The notes: generated from the letters alone by a model not told the origin. 64,000 bases of DNA from CAIKBL01 sp964555355 (GCA_964555355.1 CAZKRY010000011.1:1-64000); one strand, 5' to 3'. Positions 7,820-17,264 are shown, counted from the first letter of the stretch. Made by a program: numbers and translations.

Positions 7820-9193
7820 ATGCCTGATTTACCTTCCGTTGAAGCTTGTTGGTGGACTGGTCCATCGGTCGAAGTGTGGGGCGGGATTGTGGCCGCGCTC
7901 GCCGTGGGAGCGGCGACAATGAGCAGCGTACCCCTCGGTGTGATTGCCGTGTGGGTCCTAACGGTCTCTACCCTTCACGGTGCTTCACCGCTCGCCGCCG
8001 GCCGCCCCAAACTAGAGTTAATGCGCGTGGCGACTGTCATCTGTGCTTGGGGAATGGGTTTGTGGTATTGCACACCCGCGGGCCCGGCGCAGGCCTTCAT
8101 CGTGGGTTCGGTTATCGTCCAAGTGGTACTCACCGTGAGCGCTCGCCTGCGCACGGCGCTCGCGGAATCACAACTTGTCGCGCAGCAGCGTTTACGTGCC
8201 GATACCGAAGCTGCTTTTTTGCAGTCGGTCGAAGAGGTGCGCCGGCTCAAGGTGGAAATCAGAACCAGCGGTGACGTGCACGACCAACTTAGCGCCGCGT
8301 TGCAAGAATCGACCAGCGAACTGTCCGTCGCACGGCACAAAGCGGATGCATTGGCGCATACCCTGCAACGTGTCATGCCCTATGAGCCCGAGTCGGGACT
8401 GCTGAACGCCTCCAAGTTCGACACTGTCTTACAGCGCGAGGCGGCGCGGATGCAGCGTCAAGAGTTACCGTTGACGATTGTGCTTGCCCGCTTGGATTAC
8501 TTCAGTGACTTTGAAAGCACGCATGGCCGCGCCGCGTATGAGCTCGTGATTCGGCGCGTGTCGGATGCGTTTCAGCAAGCGGGGCAACGTCCGGGCGATA
8601 TTGCCGCGCGGCTCGACTTTGGGACTTTCGGGCTGATGTTCCCGGAGGCCGAGCAACATTATGGATTGCGCCTCGCCGAAGCGGTGCGCGAGCGTATCCA
8701 ACAATTCGGCATCGCAAACCGAAACGCCCCACATGCCGTTTTGACGCTTAGTGTTGGCGCCGCCACCGCGATCCCGAATAGCGACATCACCGCTGAAATT
8801 CTCCGTGAACGTGCCGAAGCAGCGCTCTATGAAGCAACTTTCCAAGGCGGCAATCGGAGCGTGCGTTACAACTTGCTACAGACCATTAAATTGGAGCGCT
8901 GGAGCGAACAAGACGAAGGCCTGCTGACGCTGGCAGCGCTGCGCAACAAACTTGAATTACGTGGCTACGCCGGTAATCCCAAACGTCTAAAACCCGGTGA
9001 GCCGGGACGCGAACGCCGCGTAACCTTGGACTCCATCGAAGCGGTGGTAGAGGGATCGCTGCAGATCGAAGTCGATGGGGAAGCGCGCACATTGCGCGCC
9101 GGCGATTGCCTTTATCTGCCGAAAGGCGTGGTGACCCGTATCCAAGTGATCGGCGAACAAGCCGTGGTTTGTATCGAGGCGACTCGGAAGTAA
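7820..9193 (+). CDS. Membrane protein with degenerate GGDEF domain and C-terminal cupin
   Basis: 457 residues in four parts. Two or three hydrophobic segments lie at about 18-108. A coiled-coil-like region spans 115-185. A GGDEF-like domain runs from about 190 to 375, and a cupin-like beta barrel from about 400 to 455 (VVEGSLQIEVDGE, LRAGDCLYLPKGV). In the GGDEF domain the catalytic GG(D/E)EF is replaced by D266-F-G-T-F270 (RLDFGTFGLMFP), so cyclase activity is unlikely. It could be a c-di-GMP or nucleotide sensor or a scaffold. The cupin may bind a ligand. The structured RNA candidate lies just upstream. The fusion is unusual and the function unknown. Confidence 0.7.
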   Translation: MPDLPSVEACWWTGPSVEVWGGIVAALAVGAATMSSVPLGVIAVWVLTVSTLHGASPLAAGRPKLELMRVATVICAWGMGLWYCTPAGPAQAFIVGSVIVQVVLTVSARLRTALAESQLVAQQRLRADTEAAFLQSVEEVRRLKVEIRTSGDVHDQLSAALQESTSELSVARHKADALAHTLQRVMPYEPESGLLNASKFDTVLQREAARMQRQELPLTIVLARLDYFSDFESTHGRAAYELVIRRVSDAFQQAGQRPGDIAARLDFGTFGLMFPEAEQHYGLRLAEAVRERIQQFGIANRNAPHAVLTLSVGAATAIPNSDITAEILRERAEAALYEATFQGGNRSVRYNLLQTIKLERWSEQDEGLLTLAALRNKLELRGYAGNPKRLKPGEPGRERRVTLDSIEAVVEGSLQIEVDGEARTLRAGDCLYLPKGVVTRIQVIGEQAVVCIEATRK

Positions 9194-9213
9194 CGCGGTC
9201 ACTGACGGCTTAA

Positions 9214-9233
9214 GCGCCGGCGATGCCCGGCGC
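9214..9233. terminator. Hairpin between convergent genes
   Basis: GCGCCGG (9214-9220), loop CGATGC, CCGGCGC (9227-9233). It lies between the convergent stops at 9193 and 9238 and may act in both directions. No T run. Confidence 0.4.
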
Positions 9234-9237
9234 ATCA

Positions 9238-9765
9238 TCAAGGCGATTTAGGCACCGGCATCAGCGGGCCTATCTCATCGATCCACGCTTGCATCGCCGC
9301 AGGCCAAACCGGGCCTACTTTAGCCTGCAAAGTACCCGCCGCATCTTCAATCACCGCGCGCTGTGTCGATTCCACAAAAGCATTGACGGCGCCTTTCTCG
9401 CGAATGAGCGCCGCCATTTGATTAGTCTCTGAGTTCCACACGAGCCCCGCGCCCTGCGCGATCTCGGGTACCGGCGTGAAGCGGGAGACGACAAAGAAAA
9501 GCGGTCCTTCTTGTTGAAGCGCGGTCGCGGTCTTGAGAAGCGTCACCGCAGTTTCGTAACGCGATCCAAGTAATGTGGTCATGCGGTTTTTAATCAGCGG
9601 CTGTTCCCATAGGTGATGCACGTTTGGATCGAGTCCCACCAACGGTTGCAAGAGTTTAAGCATGAGTTGGCCGGAATTGGGGAGCAGCAAGGCCGGCGCG
9701 GTGACGCATGCCGTGAGCAGCAGCACCGATAGCAGCACGGTCAGTCGTCTGGCAAATGAATACAC
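9238..9765 (-). CDS. Putative lipoprotein of unknown function
   Basis: 175 residues with a lipoprotein signal: a basic start, a hydrophobic stretch and the lipobox L-L-T-A-C20. The mature protein is mostly helical in composition, with NVHHLWEQPLIKNRM, ALIREKGAVNAFVESTQR and PVWPAAMQAWIDEIGPLMP. I do not recognise a family. It should be anchored to the inner face of the outer membrane or to the inner membrane. It is convergent with the GGDEF-cupin gene and divergent from the flavoprotein gene at 9905, so it has its own promoter. Confidence 0.65.
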   Translation of the reverse strand: MYSFARRLTVLLSVLLLTACVTAPALLLPNSGQLMLKLLQPLVGLDPNVHHLWEQPLIKNRMTTLLGSRYETAVTLLKTATALQQEGPLFFVVSRFTPVPEIAQGAGLVWNSETNQMAALIREKGAVNAFVESTQRAVIEDAAGTLQAKVGPVWPAAMQAWIDEIGPLMPVPKSP

Positions 9766-9904
9766 GGAATCATCCTAACGTTGAGAGAAACAACGGCATT
9801 CTACGGATGGCCGAGCCAATCCGCAGCCGGTCCGCGCATGGCTGACGGTGGTCGACTCCTCTCGCTACAATCAATTCAAACTTTGTAACACCTGGAGACA
9901 AAAT

Positions 9905-11317
9905 ATGGCGCTGATGACCGCCGCTGAGTATCGCGCATCGCTAAATGACGGCCGCGTCATCTATTGGGGAGGCGAGAAAATCATCAACCCAACGATCCAC
10001 CCGCGTTTTCAAGTGCCGCTCGCGATCGCAGCCCGTGACTATGCCTATGACGATCCCTCATTGCGCGATGTCATTACTTATCGCACCGAAACAGGCGAAC
10101 TTGCGCATCGGGTGTATCAGGTCCCTCGCACACCGGAAGAATTGGCCGCACGCTTAGAACTCGGGCGAGTCATGAGTATCGTCGGTGGTGTGACCGCGGT
10201 TTATATGGCGTTACTGACGATAAAAGACCGCCTCGCCGCCGTTAATCCGGCATTCGCCGAGAACATCGAACGCATGTACCGCTATGCGCGTGAGCGCGAT
10301 CTGCGGGCTGCCGAAGTCATTACCGATGCCAAAGGAGATCGCTCGAAGAAAGCGCATGAACAAATCGATCCCGATCTCTACGTGCGGATTGTTGCGCGCC
10401 GTCCCGATGGCATTGTGGTGCGTGGCGCGAAGCTCCACATCACCGGCGCCGCGCTCGTTCACGAGCTGGTCGTGATGCCAACTAAAGCCATGCGCGCGGA
10501 AGAAGCAGACTATGCCGTGGCGTTTAGCATTCCCGTGGCAACGCCCGGCGTCAAAATTATTAATCGAAGCTTTGCGCCAGCGACGCTTAACGAATTCGAT
10601 TATCCGGCGAGCGCGCATCACAGCATGCCCGAGGGGTTTGTGGTGTTCGACGATGTGTTCGTCCCATGGGAACGGGTTTTTTTGGCCGGTGAGTACCAGC
10701 TTGCTGGCGCCTTTGCCGCCGCGCTAGGGCTGTGGGAGCGGACGCTCGGGTTGGTCATCGCCGCGCGCGAAGCGGAGATCATGGTGGGGTTGGCCGATCT
10801 CGTCACCGAACAGCAAGGCAAGGAGCGCGATCCACATGTGCAAGATACGCTCGCCGAACTCATCTGTTATGCCGAGATGATTCGGATGGGGATCGATAAC
10901 GCGGTGACTCATTACGAACGCACACCTTCCGGCATGCTGCACCCGAATACTCTCGGTATTAACGTCACCAAGTATTACTACGCCTCGCACTTCCACCAAA
11001 TGGTCGGCAAGTTGCACGATGTGGCGGGCGGTTTGACCATCACACTGCCCGAAGAGTCTGACTTAAGACACCCTGAGGCAGGTGCGTATCTACGGAAGTA
11101 TCTGGCGGCCAAACCCGGTACGGATATCGAGACGCGGATGCGCGTGTATACGTTGATCCGCGATCTTACGGCTGATGCCTACGGCGGTTGGAATTTGGTC
11201 ACCGCGTTACAAGCAGGCGGCGGACTTAAGGCGCAACGGATCATGATGGCGCGAACTTTTGACATGGCGCGGGCGCGCAAAGCCGCGTTGACGGCGGCGG
11301 GTGCGCAATTTACTTAG
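9905..11317 (+). CDS. HpaB/AbfD-family flavoprotein lacking the Fe-S ligands
   Basis: 470 residues of the 4-hydroxyphenylacetate 3-hydroxylase / 4-hydroxybutyryl-CoA dehydratase family. Family features include VITDAKGDRSKKAHEQIDPDLYVRIV, GIVVRGAKLHITGA and GFVVFDDVFVPWERVF. Aligned by eye with the paralog at 36313, the two N-terminal cluster cysteines are missing, the cluster His is Glu (LWERTL) and the last Cys is Val. A dehydratase mechanism that needs a [4Fe-4S] cluster is therefore unlikely; a flavin-dependent monooxygenase is the better guess. The ATG at 9905 follows GGAGAC; an upstream in-frame GTG at 9848 is less likely. It stands alone, with no flavin reductase nearby. Confidence 0.8.
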   Translation: MALMTAAEYRASLNDGRVIYWGGEKIINPTIHPRFQVPLAIAARDYAYDDPSLRDVITYRTETGELAHRVYQVPRTPEELAARLELGRVMSIVGGVTAVYMALLTIKDRLAAVNPAFAENIERMYRYARERDLRAAEVITDAKGDRSKKAHEQIDPDLYVRIVARRPDGIVVRGAKLHITGAALVHELVVMPTKAMRAEEADYAVAFSIPVATPGVKIINRSFAPATLNEFDYPASAHHSMPEGFVVFDDVFVPWERVFLAGEYQLAGAFAAALGLWERTLGLVIAAREAEIMVGLADLVTEQQGKERDPHVQDTLAELICYAEMIRMGIDNAVTHYERTPSGMLHPNTLGINVTKYYYASHFHQMVGKLHDVAGGLTITLPEESDLRHPEAGAYLRKYLAAKPGTDIETRMRVYTLIRDLTADAYGGWNLVTALQAGGGLKAQRIMMARTFDMARARKAALTAAGAQFT

Positions 11318-11364
11318 TGTGGATCCTATTCAACGTGATGCTTAAGGCTGAGACAGCTCGTAAA

Positions 11365-13275
11365 TCAGTTCAACATGATTGAATCAAGGTAACCCACGTG
11401 GTCGCGCACGTAACCGGGGTGAAGATGGATGACATCCTTATAAATGGGCGTACCTTCCGGCGTAACCACCGGGCACTCGTTATCGCTACATAGGAAGTCG
11501 AGGGGACTAATTCCTTCTACCCCAGCGAGATTCGACATCGCATTCAATTCTTTTTGCAGCGAGCCAGACGCTTGCTCTACCGCTGATCTAAGGACTGTTG
11601 GAGTTTCGATCGAAACCTCCCCGTACCACGATCGCCGCAACATCGATTTTGGATCGAAAAGCGGGTGTGAAGGGGTGTTGAGTATCAGCAGCACACGTTT
11701 GTTCAAAGCTGCAATTTCGCGGAGGAATTTCCGTAGCGAATCGAGAGCTTCTATTTGCGCTTGGGGTGAGTCGCGCGTAGCGCCTAAATCTCTGAATTCA
11801 TACTCACTCGTGAGATAGCTCATCCAGGATCCTCCGATGACCACCCCTGATACCGCCGGTTGCTTAATTTGGTCCATGGCAACTTGCAACATGTCTTTGC
11901 AATACGAGTGCTGGTGATCGTGGACTCCGGGAATTGCCGCGCATCCGCCGCCGGTCACAAAAATCGCGCTGTTGGCGCGCGCAGGCTCGCGCGTCACTAA
12001 CGCGGCGATGCGCGGCCAATATTGTTCCACCGTACTATCACCGACGAACACGACACTCTTCGGCCCCGCGTGTAGTGTCCTTAGCGGAAAACCCTTGTGC
12101 GCCGTGTTGGCTTTTGGGTATTCCCATGCGTTGGCGGCTAACACCACACGATCTATCTCGGGCGTTGAATTCCGAGGTTTGATCGATTGGTGAGCAATTG
12201 CGAAGCCCAAACCGCCGAGGATCGCGAGTGTCAAGGTAAGAGCCGAGACGGTTCTTGCGCGATGCGAACGACGAATGGGCACTTCAACGAAATAGTAAGT
12301 GAGCGCCGCCAGGCCGAAACTCGCCATAACGGCCAACGCGAGCCATGGTGTGCTTTGCGCGAGCTTGTCATCAAGGATCCGCAAATAACTAAGGATGGGC
12401 CAGTGCCAAAGATAAAGCGCATAACTAATGAGCCCAACCCACACCAAAGGGCGCACCGCGAGCGCTCGATTTACCAACTTGCGCGATCCGCTGGCGATGA
12501 TCAGCGCGGCGCCTAAGGTTGGTAGCAACGAGCGCCACCCAGGATAAGGTTGCTGATGGTGGAATCCGAAGATCGACGCCGCTATCAAACTTAAGCCTAA
12601 CGCGCTGATAGTCGCGAAGTATCCGGTGACGCGCCATTCACGCGTCAACGCGGCACCAAGTAGCAGTTCCCAGGCGCGGTAATTCGCCAAATAAAAAGCC
12701 GACGCCGTCTTGCCGGACTCGATGCCGTGCAATTGTCGAAACAAGGAGTACGCGCCAATCACCATGATAGTCGGCAGGACAATTCTGTATCGAATTGCCG
12801 CCCACAGGACGAGCGGCCAGACGATATAGAACTGTTCTTCCACACCCAACGACCACAAATGCAGGAGAGGCTTGTGCTCGGCAGCCAGGTCGAAATAGCC
12901 AACTTCTTTATTGAAAGCGACGTTCGCGATAAATATCGCGGCGGCACCCGCGTGTTTACCGAGTCTTGTAAAGTCATCAATAAACAGCACCGTCCAGCCG
13001 ACCAACAATACTGTGCTGACGACAACGGCAAGCGCGGGAAAAATGCGGCGAACGCGGCGTGCGTAGAATGCGCTAAAGCTGAATTTCCCAGCTTTAACTT
13101 CCGCGATAATGATTGATGAAATCAGGTACCCGGAAATGACAAAAAAAATGTCGACGCCAACGAACCCACCGGGAAAGAACGAGGGAGCGGCGTGGTAACC
13201 CACAACCGATAGCACCGCGATCGCGCGCAAGCCATCGATGTCAGGTCTATAGGTGTTGATGTCGGTGCGATTCAA
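11365..13275 (-). CDS. OafA/YrhL-type acyltransferase with C-terminal SGNH domain
   Basis: 636 residues. The N-terminal half is an acyltransferase-3 membrane domain with about ten hydrophobic segments. It begins with YRPDIDGLRAIAVLSVVGYH, which holds the conserved Arg-X10-His (R17, H28), then FFVISGYLI. The C-terminal third is periplasmic and SGNH-like, with VFVGDSTVEQY carrying the Ser and KDVIHLHPGYV the Asp-x-x-His. Such proteins O-acetylate surface polysaccharides such as LPS O-antigen or exopolysaccharide. It is a single gene, convergent with the flavoprotein. Glycosyltransferases occur in the window only at 59.7 kb. Confidence 0.9.
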   Translation of the reverse strand: MNRTDINTYRPDIDGLRAIAVLSVVGYHAAPSFFPGGFVGVDIFFVISGYLISSIIIAEVKAGKFSFSAFYARRVRRIFPALAVVVSTVLLVGWTVLFIDDFTRLGKHAGAAAIFIANVAFNKEVGYFDLAAEHKPLLHLWSLGVEEQFYIVWPLVLWAAIRYRIVLPTIMVIGAYSLFRQLHGIESGKTASAFYLANYRAWELLLGAALTREWRVTGYFATISALGLSLIAASIFGFHHQQPYPGWRSLLPTLGAALIIASGSRKLVNRALAVRPLVWVGLISYALYLWHWPILSYLRILDDKLAQSTPWLALAVMASFGLAALTYYFVEVPIRRSHRARTVSALTLTLAILGGLGFAIAHQSIKPRNSTPEIDRVVLAANAWEYPKANTAHKGFPLRTLHAGPKSVVFVGDSTVEQYWPRIAALVTREPARANSAIFVTGGGCAAIPGVHDHQHSYCKDMLQVAMDQIKQPAVSGVVIGGSWMSYLTSEYEFRDLGATRDSPQAQIEALDSLRKFLREIAALNKRVLLILNTPSHPLFDPKSMLRRSWYGEVSIETPTVLRSAVEQASGSLQKELNAMSNLAGVEGISPLDFLCSDNECPVVTPEGTPIYKDVIHLHPGYVRDHVGYLDSIMLN

Positions 13276-13370
13276 GCGCGCGAGGTTACTGAATTCGCAA
13301 AGCTCGATCTAGTGAAGCCGAGGATTAATTCCGACTAGCGCGTTAAGCCTCAAACCGCTAGCCTCCCACC

Positions 13371-14609
13371 ATGACCACGCATAACAAAAAGCCCATCTTT
13401 CGTGGATGGTTTGTCGTCTCCGCCGCGTTCGCCGTTTTGTTTTTGGCTTACGGACTCCAATTCAGCTACGGCGTATTCGCGACCGGCATGGCCGAGGAAC
13501 TTGGCTGGTCGCGCGCGGAAACCGCGTTGCCATACTCGATATATGTCTTTCTCTATAGCGTACTGAGCGCGGTAACCGGCCATGCAACCGATCGCTATGG
13601 GCCGCGCCGTGTCATCACCATAGGGGCATTGTTGCTCGGCGTGGGTTGGGGCACCAGCGCGTTAGTACACGCGCCCTGGCAACTCAATCTTTCACTGGGC
13701 TTAGTCGCGGCGTTTGGTATGAGCGTCGCGTGGGTGCCGTGTAATGCGACGGTTGCGCGTTGGTTTACGCGCCGGCGCGGCACCGCAGTTGCAGTCGCAT
13801 CAACCGGCGCAAGCCTCGGTAATTTTGTGGTGCCGCCGTTGGTCGCGCTCAGCCTTGATCTGGTCGGCTGGCGTTTGACGTTAGGGTCGCTCGCGGTGGC
13901 GAGTGCGCTCGCGATCGCGCTCGCGGCGCGTTTCATGGTGCGCGATCCCGAAACCCTTGGCCTGTGGCCGGATGGAGATACCACACCACCTCCGGCCGCC
14001 ACCCTCACCGGCGGCTATCGCGTCCGCGAACTATGGGGGACGGAAACGTTCACGCTCATTATCGTGATTTATTTTTTGACCTGGCTGGTGGTTTTCACGC
14101 CGTTTGTCCATGCGCCGTCTTTTGCGCTCGATTTGGGATTGAGCAAGCTGCAAGGAGCGGCGGTGCTGAGCGCCATCGGGTTAGGTGGCGTGCTCGGCCG
14201 GCTGTTTTCCGGCGCGCTCTCCGATCGTATCGGACGCATGCCGGCGTTACTGCTAATCCTGGCGCTGCAGGCGATCGGCTTCGCGCAGTTTGCCACCGCG
14301 CATGACTTTACATCGCTGTGGTTGGCGGCCCTTGTCTTTGGCATTTCTTATGGAGGCGCGGTTGCGGTGCTTCCGCCACTGTGCGGCGATTTATTTGGAC
14401 GCGCGCATGTTGCGAGCGTGGTCGGCGTCATCTTTGCGATCGCGGGTTCGCCGGCAGCGGTCGGACCGTATGTCGCCGGCTGGCTATTTGATCTCACCAA
14501 CTCCTACACGAGCGCTTTTTGGATTTCGGCAGGTCTCAACACCATGGCCTTTTTGTTAACGTTGGTGCTGGCGTGGCGGTTACGCGGCACCAAACCGGCC
14601 TTTGCATAA
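13371..14609 (+). CDS. MFS transporter (monocarboxylate/oxalate-formate type)
   Basis: 412 residues with about twelve hydrophobic helices. The start GWFVVSAAFAVLFLAYGLQFSYGVF and the loop HATDRYGPRRV (motif A position) place it in the major facilitator superfamily, near the monocarboxylate / oxalate-formate antiporter branch. A second motif-A-like loop, GALSDRIGRMPALL, lies in the second half. It should import or export an organic acid across the inner membrane. The cyclase-family gene starts 76 bp downstream on the same strand, so the two may act on the same substrate. Confidence 0.85.
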   Translation: MTTHNKKPIFRGWFVVSAAFAVLFLAYGLQFSYGVFATGMAEELGWSRAETALPYSIYVFLYSVLSAVTGHATDRYGPRRVITIGALLLGVGWGTSALVHAPWQLNLSLGLVAAFGMSVAWVPCNATVARWFTRRRGTAVAVASTGASLGNFVVPPLVALSLDLVGWRLTLGSLAVASALAIALAARFMVRDPETLGLWPDGDTTPPPAATLTGGYRVRELWGTETFTLIIVIYFLTWLVVFTPFVHAPSFALDLGLSKLQGAAVLSAIGLGGVLGRLFSGALSDRIGRMPALLLILALQAIGFAQFATAHDFTSLWLAALVFGISYGGAVAVLPPLCGDLFGRAHVASVVGVIFAIAGSPAAVGPYVAGWLFDLTNSYTSAFWISAGLNTMAFLLTLVLAWRLRGTKPAFA

Positions 14610-14685
14610 CGCACGAGGTTCATCTACCCAAACTGAGATTCGCGCGCCAGAATCGGTACATCGAAGAACCAATAGGACTCTGCCC

Positions 14686-15465
14686 ATGAAATCACCTTCG
14701 CGCATCGTCGACATCTCGCAACCGCTGGACAACGAAACCGTGGTCGATCCGCATTTTATGCGGCCATCTATCCGCTATGTCACCGGCAAGGAAAGCGCCA
14801 CCTTGATGTGTGAATTGTTTCCGGGGCTAAAGCCCGAGGATTTACCGAACGGTGAGGGTTGGGCAATCGAGCACATCCAACTAACCACGCATAACGGTAC
14901 TCACATGGATGCGCCGTATCACTACAACTCAAAAGACTCACGCGGCAATCCGATGCCGACCATCGATCAAATGCCGCTGGACTGGTATTTCCGGCCGGGA
15001 GTCAAACTCGACTTTCGTCATTTTGAAGACGGATATGTCGCAACCGCGGCGGACATCCAAGCCGAATTGAAACGCATCGGTTATACCTTGCAGCCGTTCG
15101 ATATCGTGCTGGTCAATACGCGCGCCGGCGAGATGTACGGAAGCGATCGCTACATTCATTCCGGCTGCGGGGTCGGGCGCGAGGGCACGCATTGGCTCAC
15201 GCAACAAGGCGTGCGTGTTACCGGCATCGATGGCTGGAGCTGGGACGCGCCGTTTTCGAAAACGCTGGAACGTTGGCTTGCGACCAAAGATCCCAAAATC
15301 ATTTGGGAAGGTCATTACGCCGGTATCGATACGCCTTATTGCCACATGGAAAAATTGCGGCACCTTGAACAGCTTCCGCCGTTTGGTTTTCATGTGGCAT
15401 GTTTCCCGTGCAAGATTAAAGGCGCCTCCGGTGGTTGGACGCGGGCGGTGGCGATGTTTGATTAA
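14686..15465 (+). CDS. Cyclase-family metal-dependent hydrolase (kynurenine formamidase-like)
   Basis: 259 residues. T-H-N-G-T-H-M-D-A-P-Y-H matches the cyclase-family motif HxGTHxDxPxH, whose His and Asp residues bind zinc or manganese. IVDISQPLDN at the N-terminus and IHSGCGVGREGTHWL near residues 150-165 also fit. Characterised relatives hydrolyse N-formylkynurenine, isatin or similar amides, and others are uncharacterised. The ATG at 14686 is preferred over one at 14602, which would overlap the MFS gene and add a poorly protein-like extension. No signal peptide. Its stop overlaps the convergent neighbour by 4 bp. Confidence 0.85.
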   Translation: MKSPSRIVDISQPLDNETVVDPHFMRPSIRYVTGKESATLMCELFPGLKPEDLPNGEGWAIEHIQLTTHNGTHMDAPYHYNSKDSRGNPMPTIDQMPLDWYFRPGVKLDFRHFEDGYVATAADIQAELKRIGYTLQPFDIVLVNTRAGEMYGSDRYIHSGCGVGREGTHWLTQQGVRVTGIDGWSWDAPFSKTLERWLATKDPKIIWEGHYAGIDTPYCHMEKLRHLEQLPPFGFHVACFPCKIKGASGGWTRAVAMFD

Positions 15466-15851
15466 GCGGCGGCTAAGAGCGCCTGACCCGCCGCGAGTTC
15501 CACGATAAGGAACACTATCGGCCAGCGTCCGCTGCGTTCAATCAAGAAGCTAATGATGCGCCCACCGGCCATGCCGAGGAGCGCACACGCCACTGCTAGC
15601 CGAATACCTGCGACGACCAGTGGATCTCGCCACAAGAGAACACACGCCAAAGCCAACCCGAAACCGCCATAGACCGCGCGAATTTCGTTTCGAAAGTCAG
15701 CTGTACTGGCTTGCGCGCCGAAGAAAGACACGATGAACCCGGGGCGGCACAATGCCATCGTACCCATACCTGCAAATCCAATCGCAATAGCGTAAACGAC
15801 AAGTTCGCTAATGACGTGCGCCCGGTTGAAGAACTCACTTTCTAACGGCAT
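15462..15851 (-). CDS. Small integral membrane protein, DUF4345-like
   Basis: 129 residues with four hydrophobic segments. The pattern GFAGMGTMALCRPGFIVSFFG followed by NEIRAVYGGFGLALA resembles DUF4345 membrane proteins, in which an R-A-x-Y-GG-F motif is conserved. The function is unknown. It is a single gene at the inner membrane, convergent with the cyclase gene (4-bp overlap) and 123 bp downstream of the nitroreductase on the same strand. Confidence 0.65.
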   Translation of the reverse strand: MPLESEFFNRAHVISELVVYAIAIGFAGMGTMALCRPGFIVSFFGAQASTADFRNEIRAVYGGFGLALACVLLWRDPLVVAGIRLAVACALLGMAGGRIISFLIERSGRWPIVFLIVELAAGQALLAAA

Positions 15852-15974
15852 TTTTGCTGCTCCTATCGCGATTAGATAAGGTTAGTCTTCGCGAGAAAAG
15901 GCGCGCTGACAATTACGTATGAAGTAATTGGCGATAGTGCGCCTGATCACGCCGCAGCGTACTTGCCGATGTTT

Positions 15975-16622
15975 CTACAGTAAGAGTGGATTCCCCCACG
16001 CATTCGCATGCGTCACTTCGGCTAACGGCTTTCGTGCCACCGGCCCGAATATTCCTAGCGGGTAGCCGATGGGGATGATGGTCACTACGCCGTACTCCTC
16101 CGGGATCGCGAATTCGCGGTGCAGCTCGTCCTCAAAGAATTGATGCATGGTGGTCAGCGTCGCGCCGAGGTTTAGGCCACGGCAGGCGAGCAGAATATTT
16201 TGAATGCATGGATAGACTGAGCCATATGAGGGTGGCGCGCGGCCAACGCGCTTTTCTTTAGGTACAACGGCCGGCCAATCGCGTTTACCGCATACCAACA
16301 GCAGAATCGGTGCTTCGTGAAAGTGTTCGGCGAGATATAGCGCCGCGCGCGTGGTTTTAGCAGCGCTTGATTTATCTTCCGGAGACGGGGGCGTTAAGTT
16401 GAAACGCCGCCGCATGCCGTCTAGATAGCGCTCTTTTAAAAACAACTTACGCGCTGCATCTTCCACCACGACAAACGCCCACGGTTGTAAGTTTTGGCCG
16501 CTCGGTGCTTTGGTGCCAGCCTCCAGGATACGACGCACAACGTCGCGCGGGATCGGATCCGGTTTCAAGCGCCGCATTGAGCGCAAGCTATCAATCGCTT
16601 CGAACAATCCGATGTCGTGCAT
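15975..16622 (-). CDS. Nitroreductase-family flavoprotein
   Basis: 215 residues. The N-terminal SLRSMRRLKPDPIPRDVVRRILEAGTKAPSGQNLQPWAFVVV is the nitroreductase FMN-binding signature (the R-S-x-R-x-F and APSGxNxQPW type). GATLTTMH and IIPIGYP in the C-terminal half complete the fold. It should bind FMN and use NAD(P)H to reduce nitro compounds, quinones or enones; the substrate is unknown. The protein is cytosolic. It is divergent from hsp20 with a 170-bp gap. Confidence 0.9.
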   Translation of the reverse strand: MHDIGLFEAIDSLRSMRRLKPDPIPRDVVRRILEAGTKAPSGQNLQPWAFVVVEDAARKLFLKERYLDGMRRRFNLTPPSPEDKSSAAKTTRAALYLAEHFHEAPILLLVCGKRDWPAVVPKEKRVGRAPPSYGSVYPCIQNILLACRGLNLGATLTTMHQFFEDELHREFAIPEEYGVVTIIPIGYPLGIFGPVARKPLAEVTHANAWGNPLLL

Positions 16623-16792
16623 GTCTTACCTCAAGTCTGTACGTGCCGCCGTGGTCGGCGCCCGCGCAAATTTGATCTTTATCAATATTGCGCGCCTTCG
16701 TTACCAACGCCGCCCTTTAAATCTCGCCCACCCGCCCCCATCTTTAGTCCATCGCGCGATAGTCGCGCTAAAGCAAAGATGAGGAGAAATCG

Positions 16793-17221
16793 ATGTCCAG
16801 CTTAACCCCTTTTGGCGGCCGCAGCCTGTTTGATGAATTTTTCCGGGATTTTTCACCGGGGTATTTAATCAAGCCGCTGCATGGCGATCCATTGCCCGCG
16901 CAAATCAAGGTCGATATCAAGGAAAACGACAAGCACTACACCGTGCATGCGGAGATCCCCGGCGTCGGCAAAGACGACATTCATGTCTCGCTCGACAACG
17001 GCGTGGTGACGCTTTCGGCAGAAGTGAAGCAGACGGATACGCAGAAGGATGACGAGAAAGTACTGCGCAGCGAACGTTATTACGGCATGGTATCGCGCAG
17101 CTTCCAGTTACCGCGCGAAGTGGACGGCAGCGGCGCCAGCGCCAAATACGAAAACGGCGTATTGGTGCTGACCGTCCCGAAGAAAGCGGCTGCGGGGACC
17201 AAACGCATCGCGATTCAGTAA
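16793..17221 (+). CDS. Hsp20 / alpha-crystallin small heat shock protein
   Basis: 142 residues, typical for bacterial Hsp20. The alpha-crystallin domain spans about residues 38-140, with IKVDIKENDKHYTVHAEIPGV and a C-terminal ENGVLVLTVPK (the G-x-L strand motif). The final RIAIQ is an I-x-I-like tail that docks between dimers. It acts as an ATP-independent holdase under heat or other stress. GAGGAG lies upstream of the ATG. A strong hairpin directly follows the stop. No sigma-32 promoter or ROSE element was identified. Confidence 0.92.
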   Translation: MSSLTPFGGRSLFDEFFRDFSPGYLIKPLHGDPLPAQIKVDIKENDKHYTVHAEIPGVGKDDIHVSLDNGVVTLSAEVKQTDTQKDDEKVLRSERYYGMVSRSFQLPREVDGSGASAKYENGVLVLTVPKKAAAGTKRIAIQ

Positions 17222-17234
17222 CGCTGATCGGTTA

Positions 17235-17264
17235 CTGGCGCGGCGTGGGATGGCGCCGCGCCAG
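17235..17264 (+). terminator. Strong hairpin after hsp20
   Basis: CTGGCGCGGCG (17235-17245), 8-nt loop, CGCCGCGCCAG (17254-17264): a perfect 11-bp stem 14 bp after the stop, followed a little later by GTTGTTT. Probable terminator of hsp20. Confidence 0.6.
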
